Source: JACCXE01 sp963718605
Lineage (GTDB): Bacteria > Actinomycetota > Acidimicrobiia > Acidimicrobiales > JACCXE01
Direction of reading: 5' to 3'
DNA length: 64,000 nucleotides
NCBI GenBank assembly: GCA_963718605.1
Contig: OY970363.1
Coordinates: 1,860,001-1,924,000, forward strand
This document shows, piece by piece, positions 48,503-56,850 of this stretch. The position numbers and the translations under genes are program-made. Positions within the stretch are counted from its first letter, which is position 1, and every line of letters starts with the position of its first letter. The notes beneath the pieces were generated by a model, which saw only the letters and a program-made list of their open reading frames with translations, was not told the DNA's origin and ran no database searches.

Positions 48503-51196
48503 ATGGCCAAACCCCTCGTCATCGTTGAGTCCCCTGCCAAGGCGCGCACCATTGCGGGCTTCCTTGGCGACGACTATTTAGTTGAGTCCTCCGTCGGTCA
48601 CATTCGCGATTTGCCTCGCAGCGCGAAAGAGATCCCCGAGGCCTACAAGTCGTTGAAGTGGTCGCGAGACGGGGTGGATGTCGACAACGACTTCAAGCCG
48701 CTCTACGTAGTGTCCGAGTCGAAGAAGCAGAAGGTCCGCGAGCTCAAGGCGTTGCTGAAGGACGCGAGCGAGCTGTACCTCGCCACCGACGAAGACCGAG
48801 AAGGTGAAGCGATCAGCTGGCATCTCTTGGAGACGCTGTCGCCGACGATCCCGGTCAAGCGGATGGTGTTCCACGAGATCACGCGCGCCGCAATCGAGGA
48901 AGCCGTCGCGAACCCGCGCGAAGTCGACATGCAGCTGGTCGACGCGCAAGAGACGCGGCGCATCCTGGATCGTCTGTACGGCTGGCGGCTCATCGAGGTG
49001 CTGCGCCGCAAGGGCCCGGGTGGGGCGACGGCGGGTCGGGTGCAGAGCCCGGCGATCCGGATCCTGGTTGAACGCGAACGGGCCCGCATGGCGTTTCGTT
49101 CCGCGAACTACTGGGACATCGAGGCGGTCTTCCGGAAGGACAGCGCCGCGTTCAAGGCGGGCCTCACCTCGGTCGACGGCAAGCGTCTCGCCGACGGCAA
49201 GGACTTCGACGCCGCCACTGGCCAACTCCGTGGCGACCGGTTGTTGCTGGACGAGGCCGCCGCGCGCGGTCTGGCCGATCGTCTCGCCGACGCGCCCGTC
49301 ACGGTGCGCAGTGTCGAGGAGAAGCCGTACCGCAGTTCGCCGAAGCCGCCGTTCATCACGTCGACGCTGCAGCAGGAGGCGGGACGCAAACTCGGTATGA
49401 CCGCGTCGCGGGCGATGCGTGCCGCGCAGGGCTTGTATGAGAACGGCTTCATCACCTACATGCGCACCGACTCAACGAACTTGAGCGAGCAGGCCGTCGC
49501 CGGCGCTCGCCGCGCCGCGACCGATCTTTACGGCGCGCAATACGTGCCCGACGCGCCGCGGCAATACAACAAGAAGGTCAAGAACGCGCAGGAGGCGCAC
49601 GAGGCGATCCGTCCCGCGGGCGACGCCTTCCAGTCGCCCGACGAGGTGCGCAACCGCGTCGACGCCGACCAAGCCCGCGTCTACGACCTCATCTGGAAGC
49701 GCACCGTCGCGTCGCAGATGGCCGACGCGGTCGGCTTCACCGTGTCGGTACGCATCGGCGCCGTCACGGGCCAGAACGAAGACTGCGAGTTCTCTGCCTC
49801 GGGTCGCGTGATCACGTTTCCCGGCTATCAGCGCGTGTACGTCGAAGGCTCTGACGATGTCGAAGCCGACACCGACGACGAGCGCGTGCTGCCGCCGCTG
49901 GCTGAGGGGGACTCGCTGAACGGCGAGTCGTACCTGCCGCTCGGCCACGACACCAAACCCCCGGCGCGCTTTACCGAAGCGTCGCTGATCGCGGAACTCG
50001 AAAAGCTCGGGGTGGGCCGCCCGTCCACCTACGCGTCGATCATCGGCACGATCCTCGACCCCGGCCGCGGGTTTGCGTTCAAGAAGGGCCAGGCCCTCGT
50101 GCCGACGTGGGCTGCCTTCGCGGTGGTCCAGTTGCTGGAGGCGCATTTCGGTCAGTACGTCGACTACGACTTCACGAAGGACATGGAAGACGATCTGGAC
50201 AAGATCGCTTCGGGCCAAGCCGAGCGCGTGCCGTGGCTGACTGGCTTTTACTTTGGCGGCGCCGAGCCTGGGCTGAAGCCGATGGTCGACGCCGCGATGG
50301 ACGTGATCGACGCGGCGGCGGTGAACTCGATCATCCTCGGCGCCAACAGCGACGGTGAGCCCGTCGTGGTGCGCGTGGGCAAGTACGGCCCGTACCTCCA
50401 AGTGGGTGAGCAGAACGGCCCGTCCCTCGCGCCGGAAATCCCGCCGGACGAACTCACGGTTGAGCGTGCGCTCGAGTTGTTCAATGCGCCGTCGAGCGAC
50501 CGCGACCTTGGCCCCGACCCGGCCACCGGTCTTACCGTGCTCGCCAAGAACGGCAAGTACGGCCCCTACGTGCAGCTCGGCGAGATCGAGACTGATGACA
50601 AGGGCAAGGTGAAGTCCAAGCCCAAGACGGCGTCGCTGTTCAGCACGATGGAACTCGAGACGCTCACCATGGACGACGCGCTCAAGCTGCTGTCTTTGCC
50701 GCGCGAAGTCGGTGCCGATCCGGGCGACGGCGAAATGATCACCGCACAGAACGGCCGCTACGGGCCGTACCTCACCAAGGGCGTCGACAGCCGCAGCCTG
50801 CCCGACGAGGAATCGATCTTCGGCATCACGCTTGACGAAGCGGTCGCGATCTACTCCGAACCCAAACAGTGGGGCCGCCGCGGGGTGGCGAAGCCACCGT
50901 TGAAGACGTTTGGAAACGACCCGATCAGCGGCAAGGCCATGCTGGTGAAAGACGGCCGCTTTGGCGCGTACGTCACCGACGGCGACACCAACGCCACGAT
51001 CCCGACCGGCGTCGACATCGACACGTTGACCGAAGAACAGGCGATCGAACTGCTGGCGCAAAAGCGGGCCAAGGGCCCGGCGCCCGCCAAATCCACCGGC
51101 CGCAAGGTCGCCGCGAAGAAGGCGCCGGCCAAGAAGAAGGCCGCGGCCAAAAAAGCCGGCGTCAAGAAGACCGCAGCCAGGAAGTCCGCGTCCTAG
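48503..51196 (+). CDS. topA: DNA topoisomerase I
   Basis: An 897-aa type IA topoisomerase that relaxes negative supercoils. Toprim domain at the start (LVIVESPAKARTIAGFLG; ATDEDREGEAISWHLLE), active-site Tyr319 in FITYMRTDST, then QEAHEAIRPAG. The C-terminus has several repeated RYGPYL/KYGPYL topoisomerase repeats and a Lys/Ala/Pro-rich tail (KKAPAKKKAAAKKAGVKK) used in actinobacterial TopA for processivity. It has no zinc fingers, as usual in actinobacteria. ATG at 48503 starts the conserved MAKPLVIVES; upstream in-frame codons are not conserved. Confidence 0.95.
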   Translation: MAKPLVIVESPAKARTIAGFLGDDYLVESSVGHIRDLPRSAKEIPEAYKSLKWSRDGVDVDNDFKPLYVVSESKKQKVRELKALLKDASELYLATDEDREGEAISWHLLETLSPTIPVKRMVFHEITRAAIEEAVANPREVDMQLVDAQETRRILDRLYGWRLIEVLRRKGPGGATAGRVQSPAIRILVERERARMAFRSANYWDIEAVFRKDSAAFKAGLTSVDGKRLADGKDFDAATGQLRGDRLLLDEAAARGLADRLADAPVTVRSVEEKPYRSSPKPPFITSTLQQEAGRKLGMTASRAMRAAQGLYENGFITYMRTDSTNLSEQAVAGARRAATDLYGAQYVPDAPRQYNKKVKNAQEAHEAIRPAGDAFQSPDEVRNRVDADQARVYDLIWKRTVASQMADAVGFTVSVRIGAVTGQNEDCEFSASGRVITFPGYQRVYVEGSDDVEADTDDERVLPPLAEGDSLNGESYLPLGHDTKPPARFTEASLIAELEKLGVGRPSTYASIIGTILDPGRGFAFKKGQALVPTWAAFAVVQLLEAHFGQYVDYDFTKDMEDDLDKIASGQAERVPWLTGFYFGGAEPGLKPMVDAAMDVIDAAAVNSIILGANSDGEPVVVRVGKYGPYLQVGEQNGPSLAPEIPPDELTVERALELFNAPSSDRDLGPDPATGLTVLAKNGKYGPYVQLGEIETDDKGKVKSKPKTASLFSTMELETLTMDDALKLLSLPREVGADPGDGEMITAQNGRYGPYLTKGVDSRSLPDEESIFGITLDEAVAIYSEPKQWGRRGVAKPPLKTFGNDPISGKAMLVKDGRFGAYVTDGDTNATIPTGVDIDTLTEEQAIELLAQKRAKGPAPAKSTGRKVAAKKAPAKKKAAAKKAGVKKTAARKSAS

Positions 51197-51205
51197 TCTC
51201 TAAAC

Positions 51206-52540
51206 GTGGCTGAGCCGCAAACGCAGGGCCCGGGCTCGGCCCGCAAAGGGGTTTTTTCGTATCCGTCGTTCCGACGGATTTGGTTCGCGTCCCTCGTGTC
51301 GAGTTTCGGGGACTGGATTGGCTTTGTCGCCGTCATCGCGCTCGCCACCCGCGTGTCCAAAGGTTCGGGCGAGACGGCAGTCGCGTTTGTTCTTTCGGCG
51401 CGTTTGTTGCCCGGCTTCTTCCTCGGGCCGATCGCCGGGGTGTTGCTGGACCGGCTCGATCGACGACGGGTGATGCTCGCGTGCGATGGCGGGCGGGCGC
51501 TTGTGTTCGCGTTCCTGCCCTTCGTGGACACCGTGTGGGGCCTCGTGATCGCGTCGTTGTTCCTCGAGGCGTTGTCGATCGCCTGGTCGTCTGCCAAAGA
51601 AGCGACCGTGCCCAACCTCGTGCCCCACGCGCAACTCGCCAGCGCGAATTCGCTGTCGGTCGCCGCGGCCTACGGCACGTTTCCCCTTGGCACACTCGCG
51701 TTCTCGCTCCTGGCCAAGGTGGCCGAGGGCGTGGGCCACATCGGCTTCCTGTCCAGCTTCCGCACCGACCAAGAGTCGTTGGCGCTGTGGGCCGACGGCT
51801 TCACCTTCCTCGTGTCGGCGATGTTGGTGGCGTCCATCGCCTTCCCGCGCGCCCGTCCGGAGCCGCTACCCGACGACGAGAAGCCGAACGCATTCCGTGA
51901 CTTGCGCGAGGGCCTGAGGTTCATTGGGTCGAGTCCGAGGGTGCGGGCAGTGATGGTCGGCATTGGGGCGGGCCTGTTCGGCGGCGGCATGCTCGTGCCG
52001 CTCGGCGCCACCTTCGCCAAAGAAGATCTGGGCGGCGGCTCGGCCGGGTTCGGCGCGCTCATCTCCGGCCTCGGCTTCGGCGTGGCCATCAGCGTGTTGG
52101 GTTTGTCGTTCTTGCAGAAGCACCTCAAGCCTGAGCCCGTCTTCATGGGGTCGCTGTTCGTGGCGGCGGCCTGCATCTCGCTCGGCGCGACTTCGTCGTC
52201 GCTCGCGCCGGCCGTGATTTGGGTGGGCGGCCTCGGCTTGTGCGCGGGCGCGGTGTACGTGCTCGGGTTCACGATCCTGCAGCAGAACGTCGACGACGCA
52301 CTGCGCGGGCGAACCTTCGCCACCCTCTACACGTTGATCCGGGTGTGCCTGCTGCTGGCGTTCACGATCGCGCCCTTGCTCAGCCGACTCCTCGGCTCGC
52401 TGGCCTTAACGGTCGGCCTGCATGTTTCCGGCGTGCGCTGCGCGCTCTGGATGGTCGGCCTCATCATCACCGGCGCCGGCTTCCTGTCGTTCCTCTCGTT
52501 GCGTGACCGGTCTGTCGCGTCGACACCCGCAGCCACGTGA
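51206..52540 (+). CDS. MFS transporter
   Basis: A 444-aa membrane protein with 12 predicted helices. FRRIWFASLVSSFGDWIGFVAV and GPIAGVLLDRLDRRRVML (A-loop between helices 2 and 3) place it in the DHA/MFS_3 enterobactin-exporter-like group. Between helices 4 and 6 it has a longer loop (SSFRTDQESLALW). Substrate unknown. TAGTCT, overlapping the topA stop, ends 6 nt before the GTG, so it has its own leaderless promoter. Stop overlaps tmk (GTGA). Confidence 0.88.
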   Translation: MAEPQTQGPGSARKGVFSYPSFRRIWFASLVSSFGDWIGFVAVIALATRVSKGSGETAVAFVLSARLLPGFFLGPIAGVLLDRLDRRRVMLACDGGRALVFAFLPFVDTVWGLVIASLFLEALSIAWSSAKEATVPNLVPHAQLASANSLSVAAAYGTFPLGTLAFSLLAKVAEGVGHIGFLSSFRTDQESLALWADGFTFLVSAMLVASIAFPRARPEPLPDDEKPNAFRDLREGLRFIGSSPRVRAVMVGIGAGLFGGGMLVPLGATFAKEDLGGGSAGFGALISGLGFGVAISVLGLSFLQKHLKPEPVFMGSLFVAAACISLGATSSSLAPAVIWVGGLGLCAGAVYVLGFTILQQNVDDALRGRTFATLYTLIRVCLLLAFTIAPLLSRLLGSLALTVGLHVSGVRCALWMVGLIITGAGFLSFLSLRDRSVASTPAAT

Positions 52541-53142
52541 GCGGCCAGCTCATCGCGTTCGAAGGCGGCGAAGGCTCGGGCAAGTCCACGCAGGCCGCGC
52601 GCCTCGCCGCCCGGCTTGGTGCGGTGCTCACCCGGGAACCGGGCGGCACGGTGTTGGGCGAACGGATCCGCGCGCTGGTACTGGATCCGTCCGCCGGGGT
52701 GGTGAACGCACGCGCCGAGGCCCTGTTGATGGCCGCCGCCCGCGCCCAACACGTCGCCGAGGTGATCGCGCCGGCGCTCGCGCGCGGCGAAACGGTGGTG
52801 ACCGACCGCTACGTCGGCTCCTCGCTGGCGTATCAGGGCTTCGGGCACGGCCTCGACATCGATGAGTTGTCGACGCTGTCGACGTGGGCCACGCACGATC
52901 AGCCCGCGGACGTCAACGTGTTGCTCGCGGTGTCTGACGAGGTGGCCGCTGATCGCCTGCAACGCCCGACCGACCGGATGGAACGGCTGGGCAAGAAGTT
53001 TCACCGACGGGTGACCCAGGGCTTCATGGCGCTGGCCGAGCGCGACGCGGCTCGATGGCTGATCGTCGACGGGGCCGGCGCGATCGAAGAGGTCGAGGCC
53101 CGCGTCAACGCGGCCTACGACGCGTGGAACGCGGCGCATTGA
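52537..53142 (+). CDS. tmk: thymidylate kinase
   Basis: A 201-aa dTMP kinase for dTTP synthesis. P-loop GGEGSGKST (residues 9-17), TREPGGT (33-39), DRYVGSSLAYQGFG (about 89-102) and the LID region DRLQRPTDRMER are all present. GTG start overlaps the MFS gene; stop overlaps the holB TTG. The tmk-holB order is conserved across bacteria. Confidence 0.94.
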   Translation: MSGQLIAFEGGEGSGKSTQAARLAARLGAVLTREPGGTVLGERIRALVLDPSAGVVNARAEALLMAAARAQHVAEVIAPALARGETVVTDRYVGSSLAYQGFGHGLDIDELSTLSTWATHDQPADVNVLLAVSDEVAADRLQRPTDRMERLGKKFHRRVTQGFMALAERDAARWLIVDGAGAIEEVEARVNAAYDAWNAAH

Positions 53143-54197
53143 ACCCGACCGACACGCCCGTGCTCTCGCTGTTCGACGGCGTTGTCGGTCAGGAGCGCGC
53201 CGTCGCGTTCCTGCGCGACAGCGCGGCGACGCCCGTCCACGCGTATTTGTTCGACGGGCCTGACGGCGCGGGCGCACTGGCCGCGGCCCGCGGTTTCGCG
53301 GCCGCGCTGTTGTGCCCGAACGGCGGTTGCGGCGAGTGTTCGACTTGTCGGCGCGCCCTGCTCGACACGCATCCCGACTTGATGGTGCTCGAGCGGAGCG
53401 GCGCGTCGATCTTGGTCGACGACGCGCGCGAAGTGACCCGCCTTGCCATGCGGTCACCGATGGAGGGTGGCCGCAAGGTGCTGGTGCTTACCGACTTCCA
53501 TCTCGTGGACGAAGCGGGGCCGGCGCTGCTCAAGACCATCGAGGAGCCGTCGCCGTCAGCCGTGTTCCTGATCCTCGCCGACCAGGTCACCCCCGAGCTC
53601 GTCACGATCGCGAGCCGCTGCGTGCGAGTTGAGTTTCCGCCTCTGACTGAAGACGTAATTACTGCGGCGCTCATCGGGGAGGGCGTCGACGCCGCCGACG
53701 CCGCCGAAGCCGCGACGCTCGCGGGGGGTTCGATGGCGCGGGCGCGCATGATCGCTAACGACCGCGACATGCGTTTGCGGATGGCGGTTTGGCGGAACGT
53801 GCCCGACCAGCTCGACGGCACCGCGGGGCAGGTCGTGGCGATCGCCGGCGTGCTCGCCGGTCTGCTCGAGGCGGCCGCGGCGCCGGTCATCGCGCAACAA
53901 AAACTTGACGACGCGGCGATGGCGGAGCGGGTCAAGCAGGGTTTGCCTGCCCCGTCGCGTACCGAGATCGACAAACGTCAAAAGCGGGCGCAGCGCCGCG
54001 CCCGCACCGACGACCTGCGCGCCGGCCTCGCGGTGCTGTCGACGGTCTATCGGGACCGAGTGGCGACCGAACCGACGCGCTCGGCCCGCCGGGCGCTGCA
54101 CGCACTCGACGCCATTGCCGACACCGCCGACCGCATGCAATACAACCCCGGCGAGGTGCCGCTCCTAGAAGGACTTCTCGCCCGACTGAGTTCCTAG
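53139..54197 (+). CDS. holB: DNA polymerase III clamp-loader delta' subunit
   Basis: A 352-aa AAA+ protein of the replication clamp loader. LFDGVVGQERAVAFLRD start, degenerate P-loop (DGPDGAGALAAA, no Gly-Lys-Ser/Thr, as in delta'), zinc module CPNGGCGECSTCRRALLDTHPD, and the sensor region VLVLTDFHLVDEAGPALLKTIEEPSPS. TTG start at 53139 overlaps the tmk stop (TTGA); an upstream in-frame ATG at 53055 lies inside tmk and is rejected. Confidence 0.9.
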   Translation: MNPTDTPVLSLFDGVVGQERAVAFLRDSAATPVHAYLFDGPDGAGALAAARGFAAALLCPNGGCGECSTCRRALLDTHPDLMVLERSGASILVDDAREVTRLAMRSPMEGGRKVLVLTDFHLVDEAGPALLKTIEEPSPSAVFLILADQVTPELVTIASRCVRVEFPPLTEDVITAALIGEGVDAADAAEAATLAGGSMARARMIANDRDMRLRMAVWRNVPDQLDGTAGQVVAIAGVLAGLLEAAAAPVIAQQKLDDAAMAERVKQGLPAPSRTEIDKRQKRAQRRARTDDLRAGLAVLSTVYRDRVATEPTRSARRALHALDAIADTADRMQYNPGEVPLLEGLLARLSS

Positions 54198-54225
54198 GCC
54201 ATACTTGGCGCCGCCCAAAAGGCAG

Positions 54226-54298
54226 GCCCGAATAGCTCAGTCGGTAGAGCAACGCACTCGTAATGCGTAGGTCAGCGGTTCAAATCCGCTTTCGGGCT
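54226..54298 (+). tRNA. tRNA-Thr (anticodon CGT)
   Basis: A 73-nt cloverleaf: acceptor GCCCGAA/TTCGGGC, D-arm GCTCAGTCGGTAGAGC, anticodon stem ACGCA/TGCGT with loop CTCGTAA (anticodon 54259-54261, CGT, reads ACG), and T-arm AGCGGTTCAAATCCGCT. The CCA is not encoded. An IS3-family element begins 25 nt downstream. Confidence 0.95.
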
Positions 54299-54365
54299 CT
54301 CTTTGACCTTGACCCTAGATAGTGGACCACGCTTGTGAGAATTGGCCCTGTTCGAAGGAGCCGAT

Positions 54366-54674
54366 TTGCCCAGGCATTATCCGCACGAGTTGCGCCGCGA
54401 GGTTTGTGAGCGGCTGCTGGCTGGCGAGCCGATCAAGGACGTTGCTGATGAGTTCGAGATTTCGGAGAACACGTTGTATCGGTGGCGCCAGGCGGCGCGG
54501 GCCGATGCTGGTCTGACCCAGGACGGCAAGAGTTACGAGCCGGATCCCTTGGTGGCGGCTCGCCGCCGGATCAAGGAGTTGGAGGCCGAGCTTGAGCTGA
54601 CGCGCAAGGCGAGCGAGTTGTTCAAGGAGGGCGCGGTTGACCCAAAAGGAAGTTCCAGGTTGTCCGAGAGTTGA
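54366..54674 (+). CDS. IS3-family transposase OrfA (HTH protein)
   Basis: A 102-aa protein. HTH_Tnp_1-type domain (about 5-60; EVCERLLAGEPIKDVADEFEISENTLYRWR) that binds the IS ends, then a coiled coil (RRRIKELEAELELTRKASELF). TTG at 54366 has GAAGGAG 5 nt upstream; an earlier TTG at 54342 is the alternative. Near its end is AAAAG (54644-54648), a -1 slip site that would fuse it to OrfB. Confidence 0.88.
   Translation: MPRHYPHELRREVCERLLAGEPIKDVADEFEISENTLYRWRQAARADAGLTQDGKSYEPDPLVAARRRIKELEAELELTRKASELFKEGAVDPKGSSRLSES
54644..54648 (+). promoter_or_regulatory. candidate -1 ribosomal frameshift site AAAAG
   Basis: In the orfA frame Lys codon AAA (54645-54647) is preceded by A, so the tRNA can slip to 54644-54646. 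The new frame reads RKFQVVREL into OrfB, giving the OrfAB transposase usual for IS3 elements. Confidence 0.55.
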
Positions 54675-55525
54675 ACAACCTGGGCTACTCCGAACGCCGC
54701 GCCTGTGACGCGATCGGGTTGTCCCGGTCGACCTACAACAAGATCAAGCATCGCAAGCCGACCAACTCCGATATCCGCCGGGCTGTGTTGTCGGATCTGG
54801 TCAAGGAGATTCACGAGCGGTCCCGGGGGACCTATGGGATGTTGCGGATCCGAGCAGCGCTCGAGATCGAGCACGGCCTGATAGTGAACAAGAAGCTGGT
54901 GTGGAAACTGATGCGCCAGCAAGGCCTCAAGGGCCTCCCTGGTCCGCGTCGGGGGGTGAAGAACCTCAAGAACGTGGCGACGTGTGAGGACCTCGTGCAA
55001 CGTGAGTTCACCGCTTCAGCACCAAACGAACTGTGGTTGACCGACATAACCGAACACGACACCGCCGAAGGCAAGCTCTACTGCTGCGCGGTGCTGGATC
55101 TGTTTTCCCGCAAGGTCGTGGGCTGGGCCATCGACCGGCGTTGTGACTCGGCGCTGGTGAATGACGCCATCATCAAAGCCACCGGTTCACGCGCCGGTGC
55201 CGCGGCCGTGATTCATTCCGATCACGGATCGCAGTTCACGTCGTGGGCTTTCACCGAGAACGTGCGCCGGCTCGGTCTGACCTCGTCGATGGGCACTGTC
55301 GGCGACTGTTACGACAACGCGCCAATGGAATCGTTCTGGGGGTCGATGCAGATTGAGCTACTCAATCGGCAGAAGTGGCGCACGAAACTTGAGCTCGGAA
55401 TCGCCATGGCCGACTGGATCGACAACTTCTACAACCCGACCCGCAGGCACTCCTCATTGGGCTACTTGACGCCGAACGAGTTCGAAGAAAAGCATTGCCC
55501 CCAACCATTGGCCACGTTCTCATAA
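54671..55525 (+). CDS. IS3-family transposase OrfB (DDE integrase)
   Basis: A 284-aa integrase-like protein. HTH_21 region at the N-terminus (RACDAIGLSRSTYNKI), then the rve catalytic core: D in LTDITEHDT, D in IHSDHGSQFTS and E in APMESFWGSMQIELL, the D-D-E triad. Ends with YNPTRRHSSLGYLTPNEFE, a hallmark of IS3 OrfB. TTG at 54671 overlaps the orfA stop; translation probably comes mainly from a -1 frameshift in orfA. Confidence 0.92.
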   Translation: MNNLGYSERRACDAIGLSRSTYNKIKHRKPTNSDIRRAVLSDLVKEIHERSRGTYGMLRIRAALEIEHGLIVNKKLVWKLMRQQGLKGLPGPRRGVKNLKNVATCEDLVQREFTASAPNELWLTDITEHDTAEGKLYCCAVLDLFSRKVVGWAIDRRCDSALVNDAIIKATGSRAGAAAVIHSDHGSQFTSWAFTENVRRLGLTSSMGTVGDCYDNAPMESFWGSMQIELLNRQKWRTKLELGIAMADWIDNFYNPTRRHSSLGYLTPNEFEEKHCPQPLATFS

Positions 55526-55536
55526 GAAGTGGTCCA

Positions 55537-55740
55537 CCGATTGGGGGCAAGGCCTCTTTCAGATGGCGCTTACGCGCCATCGAGAGCCCTTGGCACCGTT
55601 TTCTTTGGTCGCCTGCGGCGACGCTTCGGCTAACACGGCGTGTGTCAAAAAATGTGGGTCGCGCGAGGTTTACTTCTCGCGTGACAGGGATATTCTGACA
55701 ATCGCCTTGAAAAGTTGGGCACGGGAGAAAGCAGCCGCAA
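55537..55740 (+). other. 204-nt region between the IS and the STAS gene
   Basis: No gene seen. It holds a hairpin GATGGCGC-TTAC-GCGCCATC (55562-55581) and a second one, CGCGAG/CTCGCG, near 55655-55674. The promoter of the STAS gene should lie here but no clear -35/-10 pair is evident. The IS may have displaced upstream sequence. Confidence 0.4.
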
Positions 55741-56103
55741 ATGCTCTCGGATCATCCCGCCGTGCCGTTCTCCGTCGTCGCGCGAGCCGACGGCCGCAGC
55801 TGGATCATCACCGTTACGGGTGAGGTCGATACGGGCACAGCGCCGGTGCTTAGCGATGCAGTTGTAAGCCTCGCCGCGATCGAGCCGCGATGCCGGGTGA
55901 CGCTCGATATGCAAGACGTGTCGTTCATGGATTCGGCGGGGCTGGGTGCGTTGATCAGGGGATACAAAGCCTGCGAAGCCAACGGGGCGACGCTGGTCGT
56001 TTCTCCCATGTCGCCGGCGGTGTCCCGCCTGCTCGAAGTGACCGGACAGCTCGCGCGTTTCACGGCGGCGCCGACCTCCACCCGGACGAGCGCTACGGGG
56101 TAG
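55741..56103 (+). CDS. STAS-domain anti-sigma factor antagonist
   Basis: A 120-aa SpoIIAA/RsbV-like protein. Strand-helix order of the STAS fold with GEVDTGTAPVLSDAV and the phospho-site DVSFMDSAGLGALI, where the serine is the kinase target. It would bind an anti-sigma kinase and free a sigma factor. No kinase or sigma partner is adjacent. The 3' end overlaps the convergent coiled-coil gene by 11 nt. Confidence 0.88.
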   Translation: MLSDHPAVPFSVVARADGRSWIITVTGEVDTGTAPVLSDAVVSLAAIEPRCRVTLDMQDVSFMDSAGLGALIRGYKACEANGATLVVSPMSPAVSRLLEVTGQLARFTAAPTSTRTSATG

Positions 56104-56848
56104 CGGCACCGCCGGCCTCTTCGAGGCCGAGGCGCAGTGACTCCAGTTCGTCGACGAGGTTTTCGACGTCGTCGGTGAGGGGCTTGAGTGCGTCGATGTC
56201 GCCGGTATGCACCGACAACTCGACCGCTCGAGCCACCGCCTCGTCGAGTTGCGCGTTGAGTACTTCGAGGCGGTCGCGGGTGTCGTGCCACACCGATTCG
56301 AGCCGCTCGTAGGACTGCTTCTGAGCGAGCAACGCGTCGCGTGTCCGGTTGAGCGCGGCGCGACGCGTCTCGCTGGCGTCGGCCAGTTGCGCTGACACAT
56401 CCGACAGGCCGGCCTCGATCTCGTTTCGATCCAGAGCCTTGAGCGCGCCTTGCAACACGTCGCCTTGGCGTGCGATGTGCCAGCACTCGAGCACGCCGTC
56501 GGCGATGCGCCGACCGATCATGGCGAGCCGATCCCTGATTGGCCCCGACTGGCACTGGCGCACCGTGCGGTCGAAGCGGGCCTGCGCTTGCTGCGCGTCG
56601 ATTACGAACCGCCGCCACGGGTCACTCACCCGGTTCGGCTCGACGCGATCACCCGCAGGCCGGCGCGGTACCGCGAGGGCAACCCGGCCCGCCCATGCGA
56701 GCCCGCCCGCGAGTGCCGCCAATCCGAGGGGCAGTCCAGCGACAATCACGGCTGACACACCGGCGCCCGCGAGTAGGAACGCCGACGGCGATGTCGCCGC
56801 CTCAAGCACAGCACGCGTGCGGACACGTTCGGGTAGGCGCGCCAGCAC
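56093..56848 (-). CDS. membrane-anchored coiled-coil protein of unknown function
   Basis: A 251-aa protein. Two close hydrophobic helices at about 22-60 (AFLLAGAGVSAVIVAGLPLGLAALAGG), then a conserved-looking WRRFVIDAQQAQARFDRTVRQ segment and long coiled coils (residues 130-240). Possibly an envelope scaffold. It lies 2 nt after the VWA lipoprotein gene, so it may belong to that transcript. No enzyme family seen. Confidence 0.6.
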   Translation of the reverse strand: MLARLPERVRTRAVLEAATSPSAFLLAGAGVSAVIVAGLPLGLAALAGGLAWAGRVALAVPRRPAGDRVEPNRVSDPWRRFVIDAQQAQARFDRTVRQCQSGPIRDRLAMIGRRIADGVLECWHIARQGDVLQGALKALDRNEIEAGLSDVSAQLADASETRRAALNRTRDALLAQKQSYERLESVWHDTRDRLEVLNAQLDEAVARAVELSVHTGDIDALKPLTDDVENLVDELESLRLGLEEAGGAATP

Positions 56849-56850
56849 AG

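Larger units (their letters stand above)
54323..55536 (+). mobile_element. IS3-family insertion sequence, about 1.2 kb, apparently complete
   Basis: Imperfect terminal inverted repeats: left GTGGACCACGCTTGTGAGAA from 54322, right end reading (reverse complement) GTGGACCACTTCTTATGAGA to 55537. The TG...CA ends give 54323-55536. It carries orfA (HTH) and orfB (DDE integrase) in overlapping frames, typical of IS3. No clear target duplication; GAT occurs two bases outside on both sides. Not obviously degraded, so probably recent. Confidence 0.88.

Noticed and set aside
54318..55541. GAT on both sides of the IS3 element as a target-site duplication
   Set aside because: The copies are two bases outside the TG...CA ends and only 3 bp long, so chance is likely.
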